Of a stretch of DNA of 25,872 bases, positions 7,473-15,307 are shown in pieces; position 1 is the stretch's first letter; the number at the start of each line of letters is the position of its first letter. The DNA is from 2-01-FULL-39-33 sp964361645 (GTDB taxonomy: Bacteria; Patescibacteriota; Patescibacteriia; 2-01-FULL-39-33), in the NCBI GenBank assembly GCA_964361645.1, contig CAYIBK010000014.1:1-25872 (forward strand). The letters run 5' to 3'. The notes beneath the pieces were generated by a model. The model was not told the origin of the DNA. It saw only the letters and a list, made by a program, of their open reading frames with translations, and made no database searches. The position numbers and the translations under genes are program-made.

Positions 7473-8522
7473 ATGATAAGCCTTGATTCTTTTCTCCAGC
7501 AAGCTGCTCAAATGCAAGCTTCTGACCTTCACTTAATTTCTGACTTGCCGGCTTTTGTTAGGGTTAACGGCCTGCTAACAGAATTAGATAAAAAAGTTCT
7601 AAAATCCAACGAAATAGAATTGTTGGTTAGAAAATCACTTGGTGAAGAAAAATTTGAAAAATTTTCTAAACTAAAAGAATTGGATTTAGCCTATGAAATA
7701 TCAGATGGCACCAGATTTAGGATAAATTTTCATTGGGAAAAAAATAATATCAGCTTAGCTGCTAGAACCATACCGCAGGAGATACCGACAATGGAAGATA
7801 TAGAGATGCCAGAAATTATGTATGACTTATGCAGTTATAATAGAGGCTTAATTTTGGTGACTGGTCCAACTGGTTGTGGCAAATCAACTTCACTGGCTGC
7901 TATGATAAATTATATCAACCAGAATAGAAGAACAAATATTATCACTTTAGAAGATCCGATAGAATTTGTTTTTAAACCAATTAAAAGTATTATCAGACAA
8001 AGACAGTTAGGCTCTGATATGTTAACTTTTGAAGATGGTTTGATTCATGTCCTGCGCCAAGATCCTAATGTTATTATGGTAGGAGAAATGAGAAATTTAG
8101 AAACTATTGCCGCCACCATCACTTTAGCTGAAACCGGACATTTGGTTTTTGCCACTCTGCACACTTATAGCGCCGCTCAAACTATTGATCGTATAATAGA
8201 TATTTTTCCTCCTCACCAACAAAATCAGGTTAGAATGCAAATCTCTATCACTCTCAAGGGTATTATTGCTCAAAGATTACTACCTAGAATAGACGATGGG
8301 CGGGTGGCGGCTAGAGAAGTACTGATCAATACCCCAGCAATTGCTAACCTGATTAGAGAAAATAAAGTCGCTCAAATAAATACCGCCATACAAACAGGAG
8401 GTAAAGAAGGTATGATTACTATGGATTCAGCTTTAAATAAACTTTATAAAAAAAGAGAGATTACTCAGGAAACTATGGAAGAAAATTTATCAATAGATAA
8501 AGTTAAAAGTAGATTATTATAA
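7473..8522 (+). CDS. pilT: PilT-type twitching/retraction ATPase
   Basis: A 349-aa PilT-family hexameric ATPase that drives type IV pilus retraction at the cytoplasmic side of the membrane. Seen: an N-terminal PAS-like domain (SDLHLISDLPAFVRVNG), Walker A GPTGCGKST at residues 131-139, an Asp box (ITLEDPIEF), Walker B-like NVIMVGEMRNLETI, and the His box GHLVFATLHT. The ATG at 7473 is chosen; the frame is also open from a TTG at 7440 that would overlap the end of rnc, but alignment to PilT favours MISLDSFL as the N-terminus. No other pilus genes are in the window. CPR cells often carry type IV pili, possibly for host contact (general knowledge). A terminator follows. Confidence 0.92.
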   Translation: MISLDSFLQQAAQMQASDLHLISDLPAFVRVNGLLTELDKKVLKSNEIELLVRKSLGEEKFEKFSKLKELDLAYEISDGTRFRINFHWEKNNISLAARTIPQEIPTMEDIEMPEIMYDLCSYNRGLILVTGPTGCGKSTSLAAMINYINQNRRTNIITLEDPIEFVFKPIKSIIRQRQLGSDMLTFEDGLIHVLRQDPNVIMVGEMRNLETIAATITLAETGHLVFATLHTYSAAQTIDRIIDIFPPHQQNQVRMQISITLKGIIAQRLLPRIDDGRVAAREVLINTPAIANLIRENKVAQINTAIQTGGKEGMITMDSALNKLYKKREITQETMEENLSIDKVKSRLL

Positions 8523-8547
8523 ATTTATATAATAAAAAAGACAAAAG

Positions 8548-8575
8548 ACACCGGATTCTTGCCTGGTGTTTTTTT
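8548..8575 (+). terminator. terminator after pilT
   Basis: ACACCGG, a 7-nt loop, then CC-T-GGTGT (a 7-bp stem with a bulged T) is followed by a run of seven T. It closes the rpmF-nusB-rnc-pilT operon. Confidence 0.8.
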
Positions 8576-8597
8576 AATTTAAATATGATATTATATA

Positions 8598-8603
8598 TAT
8601 AAT
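8598..8603 (+). promoter_or_regulatory. possible -10 box of the metalloprotease gene
   Basis: A consensus TATAAT lies 37 bp before the ATG, within an alternating TA tract, but no convincing -35 box is found 16-18 bp upstream. Confidence 0.3.
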
Positions 8604-8639
8604 GAAATCTTTTTAATCTAAAATAAAGATTATAACTTG

Positions 8640-11024
8640 ATGAATAAATACCAAACCATTATGAATAAATACCAGACAATCACTGGAACTAAAATTACCA
8701 GCAAAGTAATGATGGCAATGGTAGTTGTTATAGGCGCGATAGGTTTTACTTATATGGCGTCTAATCTACTAACAATGAACAATAGTCTTGTTATAAATAT
8801 ACCAACTGGCCAAACACACAATCAAACCCTTAATCAAGAGATTACCACTCTCGCTCAAGCTTATACCGCTGAAAAATCAATTGCCTTAAAAACTAGTTTG
8901 CAAAGTAAATTAGGAGTTAAGTTAATCCTTCGGCAGCAAATTATGAAGCAATGGGCTAATGATAACCCCCGTCGCTTTATTAAAAATGTTTTGAGTGCCA
9001 CGGTCATTAGTAGTTTGCCTTCCGTCCTTCAGCCGTTAGTGGAGAAAAAAGTGACTGTGAGTGGCGAACTGACCACTATTCATATTGATGATTTTGACCA
9101 TCCCGAGAAAGCAAGGTTTGACTATTATCTATTGGAAACAAAAGCTGATGGTAGCAAATCTCAGCGGAAATTAAAATTAACTACTGACTTACCGCTTATT
9201 TCGGGGAGTGTAATTTCAGTTACCGGCTACTCCTCTAGTGATTTAGTGGTGGTTGATACCGACAACAAAGCCAATTTTACCGTAGCAAGTATTGGCCAAC
9301 TAGAGTCCGTTGGTAATCAAAAAACGATGGTGCTTTTAGTAAAATGTCTTGATTCTGGCACCACCGCCAAATTACCCTCCCCCGATACCATCAAAAATGA
9401 ATTGTTTGGCACCGGGCAATTTGCCAAGTTTTACCAAGAGCAATCTTACGGCCGAGTCAAGTTTACCGGGGATGTCTATGGTTGGTATACCGTACCGAGG
9501 AATTGCGCTCTTCCCGATGGAATGACTCAAGACATAACAATAGATGGTCAAGATAGTGAAATTGGGACCATTATTAAAGCCAATAATTTACCTCTGGATC
9601 TTTATAAACGATTATTGATTGTTCGTTTGCGCGGTGGTTCATGGAGTACAATCGGCCGAGGAAGTCATGTTATTGGCGATGCAGTTTACCGACTATCTGT
9701 AAGTGTTGTGAGTTATAATAGTTCACAAACTATACATCCATTTCCTTGGAGTGATTTTAATTTTGTGTCAGCCCATGAGATGGGTCACGCTCTTGGGTTA
9801 CCACACGCTAATGGTTGGAATTGTAATGATGGCAATATTCTCCGCGGTGATTGTAATCATTATGAATCTGCCAATAGATTTGATGTGATTGGTTCTGGCT
9901 CTTGGTCCACTCATTTTAACGCTTTTTATAAGGAGAAATTAGGGTGGTTATTGCCAGCAGAAATAATAAACATTACTCAATCAGGTACTTACACTCTTTA
10001 TCCCCTAGAAACTGCCACCGGTGCCCGTTTGGCTAAGGTGTATATTTCTGGCCAAACACTACCTTTTTTAGCTCTAGAAAATCGTCGGGGGATTGGCTTT
10101 GATTCTAAACTAGCTGCTACTTCTGGCGCCGGCCTTGAGCAAAATCAGTTGGGAATCTTAGTAAATAAATTTAAAGCACTTAATGGTGACTCCATATACG
10201 TCACTCAATTATTAGATATGTTTCCGCCTGATAATAATAAGACTAATGTTCTTTCTGAGAGTCAGGTTTTTTTCGACCCTGATTCTGGTGTTACTCTTGG
10301 TCCGATCACTAAATTGACTGATAATTTAATTAAATTTAAAATTAATTTTACCTCACCAATTTGCGTTCAGAGAGCACCACAATTAACAGGCTCTATTCAG
10401 ACTAATTTCGTGATAAATGTTGGTGTTTCACAACAAGGACTCTATCTTCCAGTCACCAATCTTGATAGTGAAATTTGCGGAGAAGCTTCTTTTTCTGGCT
10501 TGGCTACTAATTTGCCAACCAATTGGTCAATAACAATTGACCCAGTTTCAATATCGCTCTTGCCAACTCTCCAAGGATATATGTCCTTTCTGATTACTCC
10601 ACCTGCTAATGTTATCCCCGGTTCTTACTCGTTTAATCTTGGTGTTAAAAATAACTTTAATCAAGCAACTAAGATTTTGCCCATAACTGTTCAGGTTATA
10701 CCACCCCCAGTGTTATTTTCCCTGTCACCAACTTCAATTAGATCGGGTGAGACCCTGACTTTATCTGGGACAAATATTCCTAGTCAGTCTGATCCATATT
10801 ACATTATATCTTCAGTGGATCGTCGTTTTAGTTATAATGGGCAGATTAGTCTGATTAATATAGATGATACACAACAAGTAATTTTTACCTTTCCTACTGT
10901 AGTTTGGGATTCGCAAACCGCGTCATACCAAAATACACCCTCTGGCGACTATTTAGTCTCTTTGCATACGGGCGTTCAGTCAAACGAATTACCAGTAACT
11001 ATTATTAATTCGTTGGCTAAATAA
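8640..11024 (+). CDS. membrane-anchored M11/M6-like metalloprotease
   Basis: A 794-aa secreted or membrane-anchored metzincin-type zinc protease related to gametolysin (M11) and immune-inhibitor-A-like families. Residues about 24-46 form one hydrophobic signal anchor. The zinc site HEMGHALGLPH (HExxHxxGxxH) begins at His379. The downstream segment FDVIGSGSWSTHF, then KEKLGWL, matches the M11/M6 layout, but the Met-turn methionine is Ile. The C-terminal part (from about 580) has a NEW3-like beta domain and then an IPT/TIG-like domain (LSPTSIRSGETLTLSG). Cys pairs suggest an extracellular location. ATG 8640 follows a TTG; a second ATG at 8661 sits in a 21-nt tandem duplication, so the start is uncertain. 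Substrate unknown; it may degrade host surface proteins (inference). Confidence 0.82.
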   Translation: MNKYQTIMNKYQTITGTKITSKVMMAMVVVIGAIGFTYMASNLLTMNNSLVINIPTGQTHNQTLNQEITTLAQAYTAEKSIALKTSLQSKLGVKLILRQQIMKQWANDNPRRFIKNVLSATVISSLPSVLQPLVEKKVTVSGELTTIHIDDFDHPEKARFDYYLLETKADGSKSQRKLKLTTDLPLISGSVISVTGYSSSDLVVVDTDNKANFTVASIGQLESVGNQKTMVLLVKCLDSGTTAKLPSPDTIKNELFGTGQFAKFYQEQSYGRVKFTGDVYGWYTVPRNCALPDGMTQDITIDGQDSEIGTIIKANNLPLDLYKRLLIVRLRGGSWSTIGRGSHVIGDAVYRLSVSVVSYNSSQTIHPFPWSDFNFVSAHEMGHALGLPHANGWNCNDGNILRGDCNHYESANRFDVIGSGSWSTHFNAFYKEKLGWLLPAEIINITQSGTYTLYPLETATGARLAKVYISGQTLPFLALENRRGIGFDSKLAATSGAGLEQNQLGILVNKFKALNGDSIYVTQLLDMFPPDNNKTNVLSESQVFFDPDSGVTLGPITKLTDNLIKFKINFTSPICVQRAPQLTGSIQTNFVINVGVSQQGLYLPVTNLDSEICGEASFSGLATNLPTNWSITIDPVSISLLPTLQGYMSFLITPPANVIPGSYSFNLGVKNNFNQATKILPITVQVIPPPVLFSLSPTSIRSGETLTLSGTNIPSQSDPYYIISSVDRRFSYNGQISLINIDDTQQVIFTFPTVVWDSQTASYQNTPSGDYLVSLHTGVQSNELPVTIINSLAK

Positions 11025-11028
11025 ATCC

Positions 11029-11079
11029 GACTCCACTCTTCAGAGTGGGGTATCCACCTATCTAACTTATACTGCCCTT
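11029..11079. other. short hairpin before the assembly gap
   Basis: Just after the protease stop, CCACTC-TTCA-GAGTGG forms a perfect 6-bp hairpin without a T-tract in the visible sequence. The contig then breaks, so a terminator role cannot be judged. Confidence 0.35.
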
Positions 11080-11179
11080 NNNNNNNNNNNNNNNNNNNNN
11101 NNNNNNNNNNNNNNNNNNNNNNNNNNNNNNNNNNNNNNNNNNNNNNNNNNNNNNNNNNNNNNNNNNNNNNNNNNNNNNN
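11080..11179. other. assembly gap of 100 N
   Basis: Exactly 100 unknown bases, a conventional scaffold-gap length, so the true distance is unknown. Sequence resumes with GGTGTTTTTTT, which looks like the end of a terminator for something inside the gap. From 11180 to 11311 I see no gene. Confidence 0.9.
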
Positions 11180-11311
11180 GGTGTTTTTTTGTTTATATTG
11201 GTGCTAATATTTTTTTCCTTCTACTGTGCCTCAAGGATACAGACGAAAACTCATTACTATTAAGGTCTTTTTTATTGAAAAGGATTTTGTATTTAACATC
11301 TACAAAACAAG

Positions 11312-11336
11312 CAAAAACGGGCGAAAAATTACCCGT
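11312..11336 (-). terminator. terminator of the tRNA-Arg/tRNA-Lys unit
   Basis: On the minus strand ACGGG pairs with CCCGT across a 10-nt loop and is followed by five T. It lies 10 bp beyond the encoded CCA of tRNA-Lys. Confidence 0.6.
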
Positions 11337-11346
11337 CTCTACTGTC

Positions 11347-11422
11347 TGGTGCGCCCACCAGGACTCGAACCTGGGACCGTCTCGTTAAGAGCGAGCTGCT
11401 CTACCAACTGAGCTATGAGCGC
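11347..11422 (-). tRNA. tRNA-Lys (CTT)
   Basis: A full cloverleaf: acceptor GCGCTCA with TGGGCGC, D stem GCTC/GAGC, anticodon loop CTCTTAA (anticodon CTT), T arm CCAGG-TTCGAGT-CCTGG, discriminator A, and an encoded CCA (11347-11349). The anticodon stem has a G27-A43 mismatch at its outer pair. It lies 13 bp from tRNA-Arg and is probably co-transcribed with it. Confidence 0.93.
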
Positions 11423-11435
11423 ATAGATTAAATAG

Positions 11436-11509
11436 TGCACCCTGTAGGACTCGAACCTACAACCTTCTGGTCCGAAGCCAGACGCTCTATCCAATTGAGC
11501 TAAGGGTGC
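11436..11509 (-). tRNA. tRNA-Arg (TCG)
   Basis: Acceptor GCACCCT pairs with AGGGTGC, D stem GCTC/GAGC, anticodon stem TCTGG/CCAGA with loop CTTCGGA (anticodon TCG, reads CGA), T arm GTAGG-TTCGAGT-CCTAC, discriminator A. No CCA is encoded, so it depends on the CCA-adding enzyme. Confidence 0.93.
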
Positions 11510-11540
11510 ATAATTTCAATTTAATCTTATTGCAATTTTT

Positions 11541-11569
11541 ATTTTATCATAAAAACAGCAAAAAATCAA
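11541..11569 (-). promoter_or_regulatory. promoter of the tRNA-Arg/tRNA-Lys unit
   Basis: TTGATT (11564-11569) and TAAAAT (11541-11546) on the minus strand with a 17-bp spacer, giving a start near 11534, about 25 nt before tRNA-Arg. Confidence 0.6.
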
Positions 11570-11591
11570 GTCTAAACAAGTGTTTTAATCA

Positions 11592-11618
11592 AAAAACCAG
11601 TTTTCATAAACTGGTTTA
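11592..11618 (-). terminator. terminator of the DUF488 gene
   Basis: On the minus strand AAACCAGTT and AACTGGTTT form a 9-bp stem that runs into a T-rich tract. The gene's TAA stop overlaps the hairpin. Confidence 0.7.
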
Positions 11619-12014
11619 ATTTATTATTACCTCCAAAGTCGGATCCCTTCTTTGGCACTCTTGAGCTAAAAGCCGGCGATGGCAAAACTCCGGTGTATCT
11701 TCAATACATAACAAGACCACATCTGTTTTTTTAGAAAGTTCAATCAACTCGTCAACTAAACCACTGGCTTGATCACTGCTCAAATATTCTAAATACCTTC
11801 TGGCAAACTCTGGCCATAATACCTCACCTCGATAATATCCACCCACTAATTTAGGTGGTGGTCCTAATTGGGGTATATGATCATCAAACAAGTCATCAGT
11901 GATTTCCGGATCTGATGTTTTGCCATCACTTAAAGTATGCCGACTCATGACCGAAATACGAAAACAGTTTCTTATATTTTTAGCTGATTTTATCGAAGCA
12001 GTTTTCAAAGACAT
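11616..12014 (-). CDS. DUF488-family protein
   Basis: A 132-aa DUF488 protein, a family of unknown biochemical role. The diagnostic C-terminal motif is present: VVLLCIEDTPEFCHRRLLA, i.e. LLCxExxPxxCHRxLLA. Tyr/Trp/Arg residues upstream (YYRGEVLWPEFARRYLEYL) also fit the family. The start is set at ATG 12012-12014 because an AGAGGA-type Shine-Dalgarno lies 6-9 nt upstream; the frame extends to 12047 without support. It has its own promoter overlapping the end of the neighbouring hupB terminator, and its own terminator, so it is monocistronic. Confidence 0.85.
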   Translation of the reverse strand: MSLKTASIKSAKNIRNCFRISVMSRHTLSDGKTSDPEITDDLFDDHIPQLGPPPKLVGGYYRGEVLWPEFARRYLEYLSSDQASGLVDELIELSKKTDVVLLCIEDTPEFCHRRLLAQECQRRDPTLEVIIN

Positions 12015-12052
12015 ATCCCATCCTCTTTGGTTGATAAAGAACTTCAATCCTT

Positions 12053-12081
12053 AGAATATAATTTTTACACCAATAAGTCAA
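12053..12081 (-). promoter_or_regulatory. promoter of the DUF488 gene
   Basis: TTGACT (12076-12081) and TATTCT (12053-12058), minus strand, 17-bp spacer. The -35 box touches the left arm of the hupB terminator at 12080. Confidence 0.55.
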
Positions 12082-12117
12082 TCTAAAAACTGTCCCAATT
12101 AGGACAGCCTTAGATTA
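12080..12117 (-). terminator. terminator of the rny-ymdB-hupB operon
   Basis: CTGTCC and GGACAG form the core stem, extended by AATCTAA/TTAGATT arms. On the minus strand TTTTT directly follows the core stem. It lies 6 bp past the hupB stop. Confidence 0.8.
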
Positions 12118-12122
12118 AATGA

Positions 12123-12479
12123 TTATTCGGTTTTTTCACCACTCTCTGCCTCTACAGTTGGCGATGAAACTGGTTCTGGTTCCGCTTTCACTTCGCTATG
12201 AGGAGCTTTCAGAGCCTCTTTAAGATTCTTACCTGCTTTGAATTTAGCTACCACTACAGACGGAATGGTTATTTTCTCACTAGGATTTCTAGGGTTGATT
12301 CCCTCTCGTCCTTTTCTTTTGCGAGCTGAAAAAGCACCAAAACCGGTTAAAGTAATTTCCCCGCCTTGTTTTAAAGTATTGATTGTAATATCAACAAAAG
12401 TATCTAGAATATGTTCTATTTGAGCTTTAGGTAAGCCAACTTTTTCTGATATTTTTTCGGCTAGTTCTATTTTATTCAT
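12123..12479 (-). CDS. hup: HU-family DNA-binding protein
   Basis: A 118-aa HU/IHF-family nucleoid protein that bends DNA as a dimer. The N-terminal helices (MNKIELAEKISEKVGLPKAQ) and the core GEITLTGFGAFSARKRKGREGINPRNP, with the DNA-contacting arm and the RNP proline tip, are clear. The HU fold ends near residue 90; the remaining ~28 residues are an acidic Pro/Glu/Ser-rich tail, unlike the basic tails of some other HU proteins. A very strong Shine-Dalgarno (GGGGGTGG) precedes the ATG. It is the last gene of the operon behind the small acidic ORF and ends at a strong terminator. Confidence 0.92.
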   Translation of the reverse strand: MNKIELAEKISEKVGLPKAQIEHILDTFVDITINTLKQGGEITLTGFGAFSARKRKGREGINPRNPSEKITIPSVVVAKFKAGKNLKEALKAPHSEVKAEPEPVSSPTVEAESGEKTE

Positions 12480-12518
12480 TTGCCACCCCCTTTCTTGATT
12501 AGTTAGTTATTTGTAAAT

Positions 12519-12695
12519 TTACTCTGCTTTTTCCTCGGTGGATGGAGTCTCTTCAGTTGTAGTTTCTCCAGAAGATTCTTCAGTTGAAGCATCTTCTTTT
12601 AGAGTTTCATTAACATCAACTTCTGAAGGTTCTACTTTTGGTTCTTCCTCACCTTTTCCCCCAAATAGTCCGGTGAAAGTTTCTCTCAAACTCAT
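12519..12695 (-). CDS. small acidic protein, 58 aa
   Basis: A 58-codon ORF between ymdB and hup on the same strand (13 nt after ymdB, 39 nt before hup). It starts MSLRETFTGLFGGKGEEEP and the rest is almost all Glu, Thr, Ser, Asp and Pro, so it is strongly acidic and probably disordered. No family is recognised. It has no clear Shine-Dalgarno, consistent with coupling to ymdB. Its tail composition resembles the acidic tail of the HU protein encoded next. It could be a histone-chaperone-like or decoy partner of HU, or a spurious ORF; the tight operon fit favours a real gene. The plus-strand frame across it is taken to be its antisense shadow. Confidence 0.55.
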   Translation of the reverse strand: MSLRETFTGLFGGKGEEEPKVEPSEVDVNETLKEDASTEESSGETTTEETPSTEEKAE

Positions 12696-12708
12696 ACTTT
12701 TTATATTA

Positions 12709-13506
12709 TTACTTAACTTTAATTATTTTATCTAATCTTTTTATTTTAATAGTTTTTCTGGTTTTAGGATCGATTTCTAAATAAATGGCATTAAACTGAC
12801 AATCTCCGTGATCGGGCAGATCATGTTTTTTAGAACTCTGTCCTTTTTCTAAAAAAAGATTAAAAATTTGTCCTTTATTAGATCCGATGATTGAATCGTA
12901 ATAGCCAATCATGCCAGCATCAGTTACATAACCAGTGCCAGAAAATAATATTTTATGATCACAGGTTGGCACATGAGTGTGTGTTCCTAAAACTGCTGAA
13001 ACCTTACCGTCAAAATACTGAACTAAAGCGTTTTTTTCGCTGGTCGCTTCAGCATGAAAATCAACCAATATGATATGATTTTTATGCTTTTTAATGATCT
13101 TTTCTAAGGCCTTAAAAGGTGAATTAAGCTTGTCTGGAATAAAAACTCTACCCAGTAAGTTTACCACAATTAGCTTATTTGAGCCAATTTCTATCTCCTG
13201 GTAACCTACGCCCGATTTCTTACCTTTATAGTTTACGGGTCTTATAATCAAGGGTGGTTTTTTATTTAAGATTTCATCACTGCCGGCCTTACCCCAAGCA
13301 TGATTGCCAGAAGTAAAAAAATCTACCCCCGCCTCCACTGCCTCATTTAAAGTTTTTTGAGTGAAGCCAATGCCATGGGCTATGTTTTCGGCATTAGCAA
13401 TCACTAAATCTGGTTTATATTTATTTTTTAATTTAGGCAAATATTGGGTTAGAGCGCGACGCCCTACCTTGCCCACAATATCCGCCAAAAAAATAATTTT
13501 TATCAT
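12709..13506 (-). CDS. ymdB: YmdB-family metallophosphoesterase
   Basis: A 265-aa calcineurin-like phosphoesterase of the YmdB/TIGR00282 family, known to hydrolyse 2',3'-cyclic nucleotides and to associate with RNase Y in Bacillus. Metal-binding motifs are visible in order: FLADIVGKVGRR (Asp8), ANAENIAHGIGF (Glu/Asn), SGNHAW, VDFHAEATSEK, and GTHTHVPTCD. Length is normal for the family. It starts 16 nt after the rny stop, an arrangement conserved in Firmicutes and many other bacteria. No Shine-Dalgarno is seen; translation is probably coupled. Confidence 0.92.
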   Translation of the reverse strand: MIKIIFLADIVGKVGRRALTQYLPKLKNKYKPDLVIANAENIAHGIGFTQKTLNEAVEAGVDFFTSGNHAWGKAGSDEILNKKPPLIIRPVNYKGKKSGVGYQEIEIGSNKLIVVNLLGRVFIPDKLNSPFKALEKIIKKHKNHIILVDFHAEATSEKNALVQYFDGKVSAVLGTHTHVPTCDHKILFSGTGYVTDAGMIGYYDSIIGSNKGQIFNLFLEKGQSSKKHDLPDHGDCQFNAIYLEIDPKTRKTIKIKRLDKIIKVK

Positions 13507-13522
13507 TATATAATTAAATTAA

Positions 13523-15049
13523 TTACCTAGCGTATTCCACTACTCTCTTCTCTCTTATAACATTAACTTTTATTTCGCCTGGATACTTAAGCTCTTCTTC
13601 TATTTTTTCGGCAATCTCTTTAGCCAGTTTGATCGATCCCAAATCATCGATTTCATCAGGAGAAACAAAAACCCTAACTTCTCTACCAGCCTGAATAGCA
13701 TAAACTTTTTCTATACCACTAAAACTTTTAGCAATATTTTCTAGTTCCTCTAGTCTTTGCAAATAATTTTCATAACTGTCTTTTCTAGCACCCGGCCTAG
13801 CACCAGAAATAGCATCTGCCACTTTAACAATCACCGCTTCTAAGCTGGATGGCTTATCATTATGATGTTCGTAAACTGGCTTGATGATTTCTTCGCTAAT
13901 GCCAAACTTACGGCAAATATCGCGTCCGATTTCCGGATGAGTTCCTTGAACTTCGTGATCTACTGCTTTACCAATATCATGAAGCAAGCCTCCTTTTTTA
14001 GCTATGGAAACATCAGCACCTAATTCTTTAGCTAGTAATGCCGAGAGATTGGCCACCTCTATAGAATGATTCAAAATATTATGGCCATAACTTGTTCGGT
14101 ATTTTAATCGGCCCAAAATCTGTACTAATTTAGGATCAAAACCGGTAATGCCCAATTCATAAACGGCGTTTTCGCCGGCTTTTTTAATATCAAGAGCGAT
14201 TTCTTGTTTGGCTTCCTTAATTGTTTCTTCAATTCTAGCTGGGTGGATGCGTCCGTCAAAAATTAATTTTTCCAAGGTCTTTTTCGCCACCTGCCGTCTG
14301 ATCGGGCTAAAAGATGATAAGGTAATAGCATTGGGTGTATCATCGATAATTATTTCTACTCCGGTTAATTGCTCGATGGTTCTGATATTTCTGCCTTCGC
14401 GTCCAATGATTCTGCCTTTCATTTCATCATTGGGCAAATCAACCATAGATGAAGTGCTCTCTTGAGCATGGGAAGAAGCGCATCTTTCAATAACCGTAGA
14501 AAGAATTTGTTTTGATCTTCTTTCCAATTCATCAGAAGCCTCATTTTCTAATTTATTGATCCGATGAACTAAATTGCTGGCAATGGATTTTTCGGTATTA
14601 TCCATTAATATCTTTTCCGCCTCGGCTTTAGTTAAAGAAGCAATTCTTTCTAACTTGGCAAATTGTTCTTCTTTTACTTTAATAATATCTTCTTTGATTT
14701 GGTTTACTTTATCAGCCTTATCAGACAATTCCTGTTTTTTGTTTTCCAAATCCATTAACTTTTGATCGAAAAGAGATTCACGTTTTTCCAATCTTTTTTT
14801 AGCCATCTCTAATTCTTGCCGTTCACCTCTAGCTTCCTTCTTGGCCTCATCTAAAATTTGAATGGATTTTTCTTGGCCTTTAAGTAATATTTCTTTTTGT
14901 TTGGCCTTAGCATCGTTAACTAGCTTCTCTATTTTTTCTTCGATAGTTCCTTTGCGGTTTTTAGCCCATTGCTTGCGAGTAAAATATCCGAAAGCAAATC
15001 CGAATATTAAACTAACAACTAAACCAGCGTAAACCAGTAAATTAGTCAT
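13523..15049 (-). CDS. rny: ribonuclease Y
   Basis: A 508-aa membrane-tethered endoribonuclease that starts mRNA decay. Layout: one N-terminal transmembrane helix (about 3-22), a long coiled coil rich in Lys/Glu (about 30-200), a KH RNA-binding domain (KGRIIGREGRNIRTIE and following), then an HD catalytic domain with HSIEVA and LLHDIGK (His357/Asp358). Length matches the family. It is the first gene of the rny-ymdB-acidic ORF-hup operon. The leader is ~210 nt and holds several hairpins; the last one contains the Shine-Dalgarno AGAGGA in its 3' arm, so translation may be controlled by that fold, possibly by RNase Y itself (inference). Confidence 0.94.
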   Translation of the reverse strand: MTNLLVYAGLVVSLIFGFAFGYFTRKQWAKNRKGTIEEKIEKLVNDAKAKQKEILLKGQEKSIQILDEAKKEARGERQELEMAKKRLEKRESLFDQKLMDLENKKQELSDKADKVNQIKEDIIKVKEEQFAKLERIASLTKAEAEKILMDNTEKSIASNLVHRINKLENEASDELERRSKQILSTVIERCASSHAQESTSSMVDLPNDEMKGRIIGREGRNIRTIEQLTGVEIIIDDTPNAITLSSFSPIRRQVAKKTLEKLIFDGRIHPARIEETIKEAKQEIALDIKKAGENAVYELGITGFDPKLVQILGRLKYRTSYGHNILNHSIEVANLSALLAKELGADVSIAKKGGLLHDIGKAVDHEVQGTHPEIGRDICRKFGISEEIIKPVYEHHNDKPSSLEAVIVKVADAISGARPGARKDSYENYLQRLEELENIAKSFSGIEKVYAIQAGREVRVFVSPDEIDDLGSIKLAKEIAEKIEEELKYPGEIKVNVIREKRVVEYAR

Positions 15050-15266
15050 TTTATTTATTCCTCTTTATAAAGAGGAATTGGCACGCAAAAATTACCTTAA
15101 ATATTTTTTATTTTAAGGTTTTTGAAACTCTAGTATTGATTTGATATTTGTATATCAAGAGTGAAAAATTTTTTAAATTGTAATTCATATTTCACTAAAT
15201 TTCAGCAGATTCAGAGTATTAAAGCGACCAAATTCCTACTTTTTGTTATTTATTTAATGTGTCTTC
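15050..15266 (-). promoter_or_regulatory. structured 5' leader of rny
   Basis: This gene-free stretch is the predicted rny 5' UTR (start near 15260). It holds, from the gene outward: a perfect 8-bp hairpin TTCCTCTT-TATA-AAGAGGAA (15058-15077) whose 3' arm contains the rny Shine-Dalgarno; ACCTTAAA/TTTAAGGT near 15093-15119; TGATAT/ATATCA near 15138-15153; and a GTGAAA/TTTCAC pair around 15161-15195. No ORF or known riboswitch is recognised. Confidence 0.6.
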
Positions 15267-15295
15267 ATTTTAGCATATTGGGTAATTTTAGTCAA
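15267..15295 (-). promoter_or_regulatory. promoter of the rny operon
   Basis: TTGACT (15290-15295) and TAAAAT (15267-15272), minus strand, 17-bp spacer. Its -35 box and that of the divergent CYTH promoter lie in an 8-bp inverted repeat GTCAATTT/AAATTGAC (15291-15312). Confidence 0.65.
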
Positions 15296-15307
15296 TTTGG
15301 CTCAAAA

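Noticed and set aside
11226..11411. A 61-codon plus-strand ORF
   Set aside because: It runs through tRNA-Lys on the opposite strand and has no ribosome-binding site; it is a chance frame.
12538..12735. A Ser/Val-rich plus-strand ORF
   Set aside because: It mirrors the acidic low-complexity ORF on the minus strand and lacks any start signal.
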